NCBI GenBank assembly: GCA_009746045.1 | Contig: RPFO01001093.1 | Location: 1-27,949, forward strand | Length of the DNA: 27,949 nucleotides | Reading direction: 5' to 3' | Source of the DNA: Mesostigma viride | Lineage: Eukaryota > Streptophyta > Mesostigmatophyceae > Mesostigmatales > Mesostigmataceae | Shown here: one piece after another, positions 16,370 through 23,832 of the stretch | Layout of the letters: each line of letters opens with the position of its first letter | How positions within the stretch are numbered: position 1 is the first letter of the stretch | The notes under the pieces: model-generated | Databases searched by the model: none | What the model was told of the DNA's origin: nothing | The model's input: the letters and a program-made list of their open reading frames with translations, nothing else | Position numbers and translations under genes: made by a program

Positions 16370-18759
16370 TCATGGAGGCGCACTCTGGTCGTACCACTTC
16401 CCCTTTTTCGCTCGTTCCCTGTAGTCCCTTTGCCGTCGCTCCTGGGAAGTTTCCGAGGTCTCCTCCTCCGGCGCCTCCTCATCCGGCTCACCCGCATCCT
16501 TTTTGTCCCGGTTGTTCCAGCCATCCATTGCTTTCCGCATCCTCGCGGCCACCTTCTCCGACACCTGGGGTGTGAGCCTGTCGGGGGGGAGCCTGGCGCG
16601 TGCTTCCCGCGGGGGGGGTCCCGCGGGGGGGGGCCCGCGGGGGGGGCGTTCCTCCTTCCGAGTCAGCTCCTCCTTCTCCTGCGGGGGGTCTTGTCCCGAG
16701 TCAGCTTCTTCGCCGACGACTTCATCCTCGGCCCTGCACCGGACTCGCTGGGCCCCCGCGTGAACCGCCGCACGTATTTTGACTCCCTGTCCCGCTCCAC
16801 CTCGTCCGCCTTTTGGGGATTTTTTTCAAACTTCATATCTTTCAGATTCCGAGTCGGGAGCTGGTCGGTCAAAGACTTAGGCGTCTTGTCCTCTATGATT
16901 AGCCGGGTAGCCACCGCCAAGGCTTCTTTGAGCGTCCGCTCCAGCCTCTGTCGCTCCTGAGGACGCAGCTTCTTGTTCAGCAGGCGAACACGGGTGGTCT
17001 CTATCAACTTGTCTTGGCGGAGGGCGGGCTCGTCGGCCTTCTGCTCGAGGAGGCGCCCGAGTCTCTCCCTCAAGAACCTGTCTACATCGTCAAGCGCCCG
17101 CCGACGATCCCTTATACCCGCGGCGTCATTGGGGTGGTTTCTCGCGTACTCCTGAAACAGAGCCAACTTTTCTCTGTACCTGGCCATCGCGTCTTGGATA
17201 CTCATCAGATCCCGCGTCGTCGGATCGGTGAGCATCCGCCGGATGTGTTCTGGCAAGTCCGGTATCTCGTCGTGGTCCAGGATCTCCACATTGCTAGGGC
17301 CCTCCCCGGACTGCGACCGAAGTTTCGCCTCCTGGCGCTTCACGCTCCGACTCAGCTTATTGTAATCTGGATGCCATTCGCTCATATGGTCAAGTCTGCG
17401 GCGATCCCCGATCAATTTGCTGGCCTCGTTTGCGGGAACCCCGCCCTTATATATATCGCGCGCCAAGTTTGCGAGCGAGAACAGTCTCCACCGGTCGAGG
17501 TCTTCCGGGGTGTCCCCCGGCCGCGGGGGGTGCACTATCTCGTCGAACACGTCCTCGTGCGACCGCTGGGTGACGCGTCTCATCGTGTCTGGCGCGATGG
17601 ACAGCTGCCGATCACTATCCCTCCATGGAACGACGGGTTGCAAAAAGAGAGGGGCCTCGGCGAGGTTCGGGACGCCGGCGGATTGCAAGTTGAGAGGGGC
17701 ACGGTTCGGGACGCCGGCTCTCTCGCTCGCCCCCCCTGTGCGCTTTCTCGGTCTGGCGGATGTCACCTCCGCTTCGCCCCCCGCGCCTTCCACGCGATCC
17801 GGATCTGTCTCCGTGGTGTTCGTGTACGCGTCCGACCCTGGCTCTTCGGACGGGATAGAGTCATCCGCGCGCTGGCGGAAGACGAGCACGGGGTCATCGG
17901 GGTCGTCATCCTCAGGGGCGACGTGTTTGTGTCTGGCACGTCCTTGCGCGGAGTTGGCGCGCGTGTACATCGAACTCCCGCTGGCCACGTTTCCAGACAA
18001 GCTTGATTGGCGGGCCGGGCGGGAGCGACGCGCTCTGGTGGCAGGGTCAAAAAAACCCTCCGAGAACCCGCTGCCCTCCCGCCCTGGGGCCCAGGACCCC
18101 GCCGAGTTCGCCGCCAGCGGCGCTGTCTGCGGCCTTGTCCTCGGCAGCGGCGGTCGAGGGAACGCGAGCTCCCCCCCGCCCCGAACGCTGCGACTGCGGA
18201 CGGATTGCGAAGAAGAGCGCGATTTTCGCGATCTGGCAGAGACGGCGCGGGCTCCGGGGGAGGGGACGTCAGAGGGGGGCAAGCCAAAGGAGGACGTGGG
18301 GGAAGAAGCGGACTTCGACCCCCCCGAGGCAGCTCTGGCTGGACGAGCCGGGAAATTCACAGAGGAGCGAGAAACGAGAGACCCCCCATCCCCCTGCATG
18401 CCGAGGGGAGGCGGGGTCCTCGTTTTTGAAGGCGCGCCGGTGTACCCGGGCGTGTAGGCCAGTGACGACATGGGCGTGGGGGGGGAGCCCGCGGATCTCG
18501 AAGACGCGGGTCCTCCACGCCGCCCGGATCCGCCGGCAGGCGACCCTGAACGGACAGACGCCCCCGATCCGAAATACCCTGGGGCCGCTGTGGCGCGATA
18601 CCGGGCTCTGTCAATGTCGCGTAAATTTGGACGAGACGAAACTCGCGAGCCGGATCCCGTCTCGAGGACGTCGTCCGTGAGATCGATGATGTCTGTATCC
18701 CCCATATACTCGACGACGTCGTCCGTGAGATCTATGATGTCCCTTCGTCGAGGCGGCAT
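16370..18759 (-). CDS. Large protein with tandem N-terminal SUMO-interaction-like motifs (~795 aa)
   Basis: Starts MPPRRRDIIDLTDD at 18,759 and is open for 698 codons to 16,663; a frame change at a short C run (16,683-16,688) leads on to a C-terminal part ending WYDQSAPP at 16,370. Unit 3 has one more base in that run, as needed for the read-through. Residues 8-14 and 24-30 are both IIDLTDD, which fits the hydrophobic-hydrophobic-D-L-T core of SUMO-interacting motifs. Residues ~35-330 are low-complexity Ser/Arg/Pro, probably disordered. Residues ~380-640 are charged and helical, with coiled-coil character. The C-terminus is Lys/Arg/Glu-rich with a Pro/Gly/Arg stretch coded by G tracts. It could be a tegument-like, nuclear or scaffold protein acting on host SUMO pathways; that is inference. 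Confidence 0.78.
16583..16646 (+). repeat. G-tract cluster with CCCGCGGG units (possible G-quadruplex)
   Basis: Four plus-strand G runs of 7-9 (16,583-16,589; 16,611-16,618; 16,625-16,633; 16,639-16,646) are spaced by short GC-palindromic CCCGCGGG units. The block recurs in unit 1 (5527-5591) and unit 3 (27,831-27,894) with different run lengths. It lies in the coding region of the large SIM gene and is where that frame becomes uncertain. Confidence 0.75.
18669..18740 (-). repeat. Direct repeat coding the two IIDLTDD motifs
   Basis: A stretch of about 24 bases (GTCGTCCGTGAGATCGATGA, then TGTC) occurs twice, 48 bases apart, with one base changed. It shows that the second SUMO-interaction-like motif arose by local duplication. 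Confidence 0.75.
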
Positions 18760-19158
18760 CTCCCATATCGAACGCTTCGATTTTTATCGTCGCCGCGATG
18801 TATGACGCATGGGGACGTGTCTGTGCAAAGTCGGCCCCGCCTCCCACCACATGGAGCAATCCCACAAGCCCCCCCACAGTCTCCACGCGGATGTCCGATC
18901 CGTGATACGGATTAGGTGGGAGGCCATTCACAGCCGCCCCGGCGTCAGGCTTCCCACCCCTATCCCCTCCCCGAAAAGGTACGGAAGCGCCGTCGCGCTC
19001 TTCCCGATAGACAGAACGGAGGTATAAAAGGCGGGCGACCGACCTGTCTTGTACCCGATACCGCCGAGGAAGCCGCCCCGTCCGCGCCTGGACAGTTCGG
19101 ACGCGGCAAGGAAATTTTCTCCCTTTTACGGCAAAGAAAGGTCGCGCGGCCAGACGAC
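18760..19158. promoter_or_regulatory. 399-bp divergent spacer with two promoter boxes
   Basis: The longest non-coding stretch of the unit. GATAAAAATC on the minus strand (18,779-18,788) precedes the large SIM gene, and TATAAAAG on the plus strand (19,023-19,030) precedes the 185-aa gene. The 185-aa frame happens to stay open upstream to 18,916, but that part is Pro/Arg-rich and lies before the TATA box, so I treat it as non-coding. No RNA gene or repeat seen. As the only roomy spacer it is the best place to look for a replication origin, without direct evidence. Confidence 0.55.
19023..19030 (+). promoter_or_regulatory. TATAAAAG box
   Basis: Canonical TATAAAAG, 129 bases before the ATG at 19,159. 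The first in-frame Met after the box is that ATG, which supports the chosen start. Confidence 0.6.
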
Positions 19159-19716
19159 ATGGACCTCCTGGAGAGATCTCTGCAGCGTTTCTACACGAAC
19201 GAAGGCAACTTCGACACGCTGTACGAGTTCGCATGTCCGGAGGGCAAGAAAAGGTCGTCTGGCGTCTCCCTGCGCGTGATCGAGTGGCTCGTGACCAACT
19301 ACGCCAAGACGCACAAGGTCGAGTACCCGATGGAGGGAGCGTCCATCCCCTTCAACCTGTACATGGCCTACAGGGAACAGACGGACGTATACTCCAAGCG
19401 AATGTTCGACCCGTTCGCGAGGAGGACCAAGACGAAGCTGGTGAGCGCGCGCGGAGACAGGGAGATCGTGACGACCCCCGGACAGATGAACTTCTTCAGG
19501 TGGGCCATCAACAATGGCGTGGTCGAATACGCCAAGGTGCACCACGAGGACATACGCGCCGACCTGCCCAAGTGCAAGGACAAGGTGCCGAGGATGCACG
19601 TGCGCGACGGGAAAGTCGTCAAGTGCCGCAATCGGTGCAAGGCCTCCGACCTCGCCGTGATCCTCCGGCCGCAGGTGAAGAGGGTCGTGCGGCGTTTCAT
19701 CGTCCGCTTCGACTGA
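19159..19716 (+). CDS. Conserved virus-type protein, 185 aa (nucleocytovirus-like)
   Basis: MDLLERSLQRFYTNEGNFD to a C-terminal FIVRFD. The central segment reads IPFNLYMAYREQTDVYSKR, then MFDPFARR, then TTPGQMNFFRWAINNGVVEY, followed by a basic Lys/Arg-rich stretch with Cys. From memory, a small protein of unknown function found in many nucleocytoviruses has the same order: a Q(L/M)NFF(R/K)WAI-N segment, an acidic DI..D segment, a basic region, and a beta-strand end with a final (K/R)FD. That link is recalled, not searched. No TM segment or signal peptide. It is followed 42 bases later by the 110-aa membrane protein gene on the same strand. Best single clue that the unit belongs to a eukaryotic large-DNA-virus lineage. 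Confidence 0.82.
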   Translation: MDLLERSLQRFYTNEGNFDTLYEFACPEGKKRSSGVSLRVIEWLVTNYAKTHKVEYPMEGASIPFNLYMAYREQTDVYSKRMFDPFARRTKTKLVSARGDREIVTTPGQMNFFRWAINNGVVEYAKVHHEDIRADLPKCKDKVPRMHVRDGKVVKCRNRCKASDLAVILRPQVKRVVRRFIVRFD

Positions 19717-19750
19717 ACATCGAGCGCGTTCAAAAAAAGACCGCCCGTGT

Positions 19751-19758
19751 ACATATAG
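19751..19758 (+). promoter_or_regulatory. ACATATAG element abutting a start codon
   Basis: ACATATAG directly precedes the ATG at 19,759, in the 42-base gap after the 185-aa gene. It resembles the TATATAG before 20,791. Boxes this close to the ATG recall late-promoter or initiator elements of some nucleocytoviruses (asfarvirus-like); this is inference. Confidence 0.4.
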
Positions 19759-20091
19759 ATGGCCTTCCTGTACGACGCCATCGTGAGGCGCCCGCTGAGG
19801 GAGCTGTTCCTCAGAGGCCCGCACCTGTTCGGCTCGCTGGGGTTCTGGCAGAACATGGACAAACACGACATATGCGCCGAGATGACCACCACCTCCTCGG
19901 AGTTGTGGCAGAGGAGTCCCCAATACTGCGAGCAGGTCATTGACAACCGATTCGAGAGCCTGCACGTGTTGATGAAAACGGTCCTACTGTGGGCCGCCGT
20001 GTACAAGGCGCTCGCCCTGATGATGGACTTGCTTGTAAACAATATGAGCAGACGGTTCTTTATTCATGATCACCATAATAATAACAAATGA
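19759..20091 (+). CDS. Small membrane-associated protein (110 aa)
   Basis: MAFLYDAIVRRPLRELFLRG at the start; a hydrophobic stretch at about residues 72-92 (LMKTVLLWAAVYKALALMMD) is a probable TM or amphipathic helix; the tail is His/Asn-rich (HDHHNNNK). The start is the ATG right after ACATATAG. It follows the 185-aa gene and may share its transcript. Convergent with the next gene. No family recognised. Confidence 0.75.
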   Translation: MAFLYDAIVRRPLRELFLRGPHLFGSLGFWQNMDKHDICAEMTTTSSELWQRSPQYCEQVIDNRFESLHVLMKTVLLWAAVYKALALMMDLLVNNMSRRFFIHDHHNNNK

Positions 20092-20166
20092 GACGTTGAA
20101 ATCACACCCTTAAGCGAGCCAGCAGCGGCCTCAGTCGCCCGCCGCGATCCAATGCCCTACCCTCTC
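20092..20166. terminator. Convergent 3' spacer
   Basis: Separates the tail-to-tail 110-aa and 106-aa genes. A minus-strand AATAAA (20,059-20,064) lies about 100 bases past the stop of the 106-aa gene and could be its poly(A) signal. The AT-rich stretch TTTATTCATGATCACCATAA nearby has weak dyad symmetry (TTATT / AATAA). Confidence 0.4.
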
Positions 20167-20487
20167 TCACCCCTTCGCGCGGGCGGGCATCCTCCCCCCC
20201 TGCAGCACCACCACCGTCCCGCCGCCGCCGCCCCCGCGCCCGCCCAGCAGGCGTCGGAGACCCAGAGCCCCGGCGGCCCCTGCCACCACCATCGCGCCCG
20301 CTCTCATGACCCCGCCGACCCCGCTCTTCGCACGTGCCTGGCACTCGCTGTCGCCGGGCCGCAGCTTGACAGCGCACCAGACCCGGGCGAGGCCGGACGA
20401 GACAGCGGACTGGAACCTGCTCGCCAGGTATGCCAGGATCGCCGCCAAAATGGCGAGCGGGATGAGAGTCTGAACAAGGTCGCTCAT
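20167..20487 (-). CDS. Small two-TM protein (106 aa)
   Basis: MSDLVQTLIPLAILAAILAY gives an N-terminal TM segment (about residues 5-24). A second hydrophobic, Ala/Gly-rich segment lies at about residues 61-80 (MRAGAMVVAGAAGALGL). It is followed by a Gly run and a basic tail (GRMPARAKG). The middle holds two Cys. The stop of the 83-aa gene lies 34 bases upstream on the same strand, so the two are probably co-transcribed. Size and layout fit a virion membrane protein; no family recognised. Confidence 0.75.
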   Translation of the reverse strand: MSDLVQTLIPLAILAAILAYLASRFQSAVSSGLARVWCAVKLRPGDSECQARAKSGVGGVMRAGAMVVAGAAGALGLRRLLGGRGGGGGGTVVVLQGGRMPARAKG

Positions 20488-20521
20488 GTCTGCGCTTCAA
20501 TCACAGTACTCGCTCAGATTA

Positions 20522-20773
20522 TTACGCCAACAGGATGCCCCTGATGTTGCTGGGCTGGGCCATGTCCTCGTAGCCGCGGTACAGCAGGTACGTCGCGCCC
20601 ACCACCCCAAGGAGCATCGGCCCCCACTTCATCCAAATGCACCTCAAGTCGTCCGCGCTCTTGCACTGGTAGCCGTCCGGTCGTTTGAGGTAGCTCACGC
20701 TGGCCGCCGTGTGGGCGAGGATCACCCCGGCCAGCACGATAGCGCCCCAAGGTCCGATGGTAATCAGCACCAT
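20522..20773 (-). CDS. Small two-TM protein (83 aa)
   Basis: MVLITIGPWGAIVLAGVILA gives a TM segment at about residues 8-28. A second lies at about 50-67 (WGPMLLGVVGATYLLYRGY). Two Cys (in YQCKSADDLRC) sit in the loop between them and could form a disulphide. It starts 17 bases from the divergent Cys-motif ORF and shares its single TATATAG box. Probably a virion membrane protein; no family recognised. Confidence 0.75.
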   Translation of the reverse strand: MVLITIGPWGAIVLAGVILAHTAASVSYLKRPDGYQCKSADDLRCIWMKWGPMLLGVVGATYLLYRGYEDMAQPSNIRGILLA

Positions 20774-20790
20774 GGTCGGTATATAGTTAG
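20774..20790. promoter_or_regulatory. 17-bp bidirectional start region with one TATATA box
   Basis: GTCGGTATATAGTTAG and flanks are all that separates two divergent ATGs (20,773 minus and 20,791 plus). TATATA (20,780-20,785) reads the same on both strands. The unit 1 counterpart (9538-9554) keeps TATAT. With usual TATA-to-start spacing, transcripts would begin inside the ORFs, so the promoter logic must differ from classical Pol II. Confidence 0.55.
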
Positions 20791-20988
20791 ATGGCAGAAA
20801 AAAAACTGCCAGAGGGCTACAGAGGCGGAGAGCCCCCTTTTTTGTATGCCCCTCCGTTGTGTGTCATGAAGTGCGGCGCGCCTACAAAAATCGGCGGGAG
20901 GTGTGGGAATAGGACAGGACAGGCGAGAAGGCGCGTTCAGCCGGCGAACAAAATGGGCGCCCTCACTATACCGCCGCTGTCGTCATGA
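20791..20988 (+). CDS. Cys-motif ORF overlapping the RNR start (65 aa)
   Basis: Starts MAEKKLPEGYRGGEPP. Residues 28-38 are CGAPTKIGGRC, the same CxxxTxxGxxC spacing as residues 14-24 of the gene nested in RNR intron 2. The expected following CxxH half is absent, so this may be a partial module, or its frame may continue through an unseen intron. A start at Met26 is possible. Its TGA overlaps the reductase ATG as ATGA, an arrangement more usual for bacteria and phages than for an intron-bearing gene. Function unknown. Confidence 0.6.
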   Translation: MAEKKLPEGYRGGEPPFLYAPPLCVMKCGAPTKIGGRCGNRTGQARRRVQPANKMGALTIPPLSS

Positions 20989-23828
20989 CCTCGACCACGC
21001 CGACGGACCGGGCGATGGCCATCGCGCTCAGGACCTACCACCGCCCCATCGACGTCGCCCTAGTGGACGGCAAGCTGGCCGTCGCCTCCCAGCTCGAGTC
21101 CTGGAGCCAGGTGGTGGACCGGGTGATCGCGCACCAGCGCTGGCTGTGGATACGCGCCAAGGAGGACAACCTGGACAGGGCGGAGGTGGAGGAACTGGAG
21201 GAGCTGCGGCACCACATCCTGAACCGGTGGATAGCCCCCGCGGGCCGCACGCTCTTCCTGGGCGGCACCGAGCTGAGCCGGCGGCGAGAGTCGTGCATGT
21301 TCAACTGCAGCTTCACCGAGGTCGAGACCGTCTACGACGTGGTCGACGTGCTCTGGCTGCTGCTGCAGGGATGCGGCGTCGGCTTCAAGCCCGTCACCGG
21401 CACGCTCAACGGGTTCGCGCAGGCCATCCCCGACATCACCGTCGTCCGCTCCACCAGGACCGCGGCAGGGGGGCGCGAGTCCAACCAGGAGTCGTGGGAC
21501 CCCTGCACAAGGACCTGGCGCATCAGTGTGGGAGACTCGGCCGTCGCCTGGTCCAAGGCGGCCGGAAAGCTGCTCGCCGGAAAGCTCCCCGCCCAACGCC
21601 TCGTGCTCGACTTCACCGAGATACGACCGCCGGGGATGAGGATGCGAGGATACGGCCACCTGGTGCGTCCTCATTCGTGTCTGCGTGATTTGGCCCACTC
21701 CGACATTTCGTTCAGCCCCCTTCCTTTCAGATTGCACGTCGGTAACGGTCGTGTCCCGCTGCCTGGCCCCGCACCTTTTATACCTTGTTGCCGCAGAGCT
21801 CCGGGGACGCCAGCATCTCCAAGGCGCTGGTGGCCATCGCCAAGATCCTGTCCATGCGCGCCGACCAGCTCCTCACCAAGATGGACATCCTCGACATCGT
21901 CAACCACCTAGGCACCATGCTGACCGGCCGCCGGTCGGCCGAGATCGCGCTGTTCGAGTACGGCGACACCGAGTGGCGCGAGTTCGCCGCCGCCAAGAAG
22001 GAGTGGTGGGTGGCCAACGCCCACCGGCAGCAGTCCAACAACAGCCTCATCTTCCGCAAGCGCCCCTCGAGGAGGGAGATGGAGGAGCTCTTCGCCATCA
22101 TGCTCGACTCCGGCGGCTCCGAGCCCGGCCTCTTCAACCTCGCCGTCGCCTCCACCCGCGCGCCCTGGTGTCGAGGCGTGAACCCCTGCTGGTACCTTGA
22201 GACACGCTTCTCATCCTATATAAACCAATGTCCCTTGCTTCTGTTCTCATGCGCCCAGATAAACAATTCCCATCCGTTTCTTAAAAAAATATATGCCGGT
22301 TTGTGTGTGCCAGCCACTGATGGCATCCCGGTGTATGGGAACGACGTGCTGCGGGGAACAGTGCAAGAAGAATTGTCTCGCTGGCTCCTATTACTGTTCT
22401 TGGCACAAACAGGAGACCCAGGCGCTGAAGAGATGGCCCGTCATGGATGTTCTATCAACCCCCGGTTGGTGGAAGCAAAACCCGGCCAATCCAAATCCTC
22501 TTTTCATCGGCAAAGAACTCCTGGCAGACGACGCCCGCTACGGGATAGGCGGGGTGGAGATATTGCGAGAGGCGGCCTTGGAGCGAAGGAAAATAGAAGC
22601 GCAAAGGAATTTAGAAGCCCAACTCCTGAACCTATCTCTAGACGATCAAGACGAAGAAGTCAACAGAGGCGTCCGGCGTAATTTGGACCGCCTGAGCACA
22701 GCCGTGCGACGACTAGGCGTCTACAGGCCGCCATCGAAAAAGCTCAAACCGTTGTCCACCTTCATGGAGTACGCTCTCCTTAAGTCGGGGATGAAGAGCT
22801 GACACGCCCTCGCTGCATGTGATGCTGTTACGCGCTGCTTTGTTTGCAGCGAGATCCTCCTCGGCAACAAGTCCTTCTGCAATTTAACGGAGGTCAACCT
22901 GGCCGCCTTCAAGGAGGGGAACAAGGCGGGCCTCGAGCGCGCCCTCGTCCTCGCCAGCCGCATGAACTACCGCCAGACGCTCGTCGACCTCAGGGACGAG
23001 ATCCTACAAGAGGCCTGGCACCTCAACAACCAGTTCCTGCACCTGTGCGGCGTCGGCCTCACCGGCATCGTGGCCAGGCCGGACCTGCACCCCTACGACT
23101 TCCGCCGCATGAAGAACGTCGCCGTCTCCTCCGCCTACGAGATGGCGCGCGCCCTGGGGAAGCCCCTGCCCAAGAACGTCACCTGCATCAAGCCCAGCGG
23201 CACCCTCTCCAAAATCATGGGCACGCGCGAGTGGGGGGAGGTGCCCGAGGGCGTGCACATGCCCCTCGGGAAGTACATCTTCAACAACGTCACCTACTCG
23301 CGCCACGACCCGCTGGTCCGGCGGTTCGTAGAGGCCAACTACAGGGTGGTCGAGAAGCCCTTCGACCCGGAGGCCGTGCTCGTGACCTTCCCCGTCGCCT
23401 TCACCTCCGTCCCCTTCACCAAGACCGTCGTCACGCGCAAGGACGGCGCCGTGGAAGAGGTCGAGGTGAACGCCGAGACAGCGCTCGACCAGCTCGACAG
23501 GTACAAGAGGCTCATGGACAACTACTGCGAGCAGAACGTCTCGTGCACGGTCTCCTACGACCCCGCCGAGGCCCCCGCCATCGTCGACTGGCTCATGAAC
23601 AACTGGGACTCCTACGTGGGGGTCTCCTTCCTCCTGCGCGCCGACCCCACCAAGAGCGCCGCCGACCTGGGATACAGCTATCTGCCCCAGGAGGTGGTCA
23701 CCGAGGCCGCCTTCGCCAAGTACGCCGGCGCGCTCAAGCCCGTCGACTACTCCGGCGTCCTGCACGTGGACGACGACGCTGCCCTCATGGAGCCCGACTG
23801 CCCCAGCGGCGCCTGCCCCGTCCGCTAG
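20985..23828 (+). CDS. nrdJ: Adenosylcobalamin-dependent (class II) ribonucleotide reductase, three exons
   Basis: Reduces ribonucleotides to deoxyribonucleotides using a B12-derived thiyl radical. Exons are 20,985-21,662, 21,797-22,191 and 22,850-23,828; together they give 683 codons in frame, close to the monomeric lactobacillus-type enzyme (about 740). Seen: SCMFNCSF at 103-110 (N-terminal redox Cys, probably C108), LLLQGCGVGFKPV, DFTEIRPPG then GYG|SSG across intron 1, RRSAEIALFEYGD, NPC at 355-357 (thiyl Cys 357), E359, a second redox Cys at 368 (11 residues on, the family spacing), PSGTLS at 473-478, and CPSGACPVR at the end (C675 and C680, like the thioredoxin-linked C-terminal pair of the family). 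Residue 358 is Cys where Gly is usual. No separate small subunit gene is present, as expected for class II. Cobalamin must come from the host or its surroundings. Confidence 0.93.
21663..21796 (+). other. RNR intron 1 (GT-AG, 134 nt)
   Basis: Donor CTG|GTGCGT and acceptor GCCGCAG|AGC, phase 0. Removing it joins RGYGHL to SSGDASISKAL, restoring the conserved GFG...SGP-type motif of the family without a frame change. Both flanking frames close soon inside the intron. GT-AG ends and short length point to the host spliceosome. Unit 1/2 counterpart: 10,400-10,540. Confidence 0.85.
22217..22224 (+). promoter_or_regulatory. TATATAAA box inside RNR intron 2, second copy
   Basis: Identical in sequence and spacing to 10,959-10,966. 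Confidence 0.55.
22293..22802 (+). CDS. Intron-nested Cys-motif protein (169 aa), second copy
   Basis: Identical protein to 11,035-11,544; see there for the CxxxTxxGxxC and CxxH motifs. It ends 47 bases before the intron acceptor. Confidence 0.8.
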   Translation: MPVCVCQPLMASRCMGTTCCGEQCKKNCLAGSYYCSWHKQETQALKRWPVMDVLSTPGWWKQNPANPNPLFIGKELLADDARYGIGGVEILREAALERRKIEAQRNLEAQLLNLSLDDQDEEVNRGVRRNLDRLSTAVRRLGVYRPPSKKLKPLSTFMEYALLKSGMKS

Positions 23829-23832
23829 CCGG

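Larger units (their letters stand above)
10733..21990. repeat. Unit 2 of the tandem unit (complete copy)
   Basis: Complete copy of the unit. Landmarks repeat in unit 3 at an offset of 11,258-11,259 bases before the fibre gene and 11,247 after it; the change comes from indels inside the fibre gene. Its first ~180 bases are still noisy; the rest is clean apart from homopolymers. The start of the unit is arbitrary, because the array has no visible boundary sequence: the RNR gene runs straight through the junction. Confidence 0.93.
22192..22849 (+). other. RNR intron 2 (GT-AG, 658 nt) with nested gene
   Basis: Donor TG|GTACCT and acceptor TTTGCAG|C, phase 2. Splicing rejoins NPC to EILLGNKSFC with a Cys at the split codon. 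The intron holds a TATA box at 22,217-22,224 and the 169-aa gene. It is less GC-rich than the exons. Its position right after the catalytic Cys codon resembles the site choice of homing introns and inteins, yet its ends look spliceosomal. Confidence 0.82.

Noticed and set aside
17014-18457. Plus-strand frames of 330 and 346 codons opposite the large SIM gene
   Set aside because: Antisense shadows; the minus-strand frame is longer, carries the SUMO-interaction-like motifs and ends in a coherent charged C-terminus.
18916-19158. N-terminal extension of the 185-aa protein to 266 codons
   Set aside because: The extension is Pro/Arg-rich, precedes the TATAAAAG box at 19,023, and has no Met between the box and 19,159.
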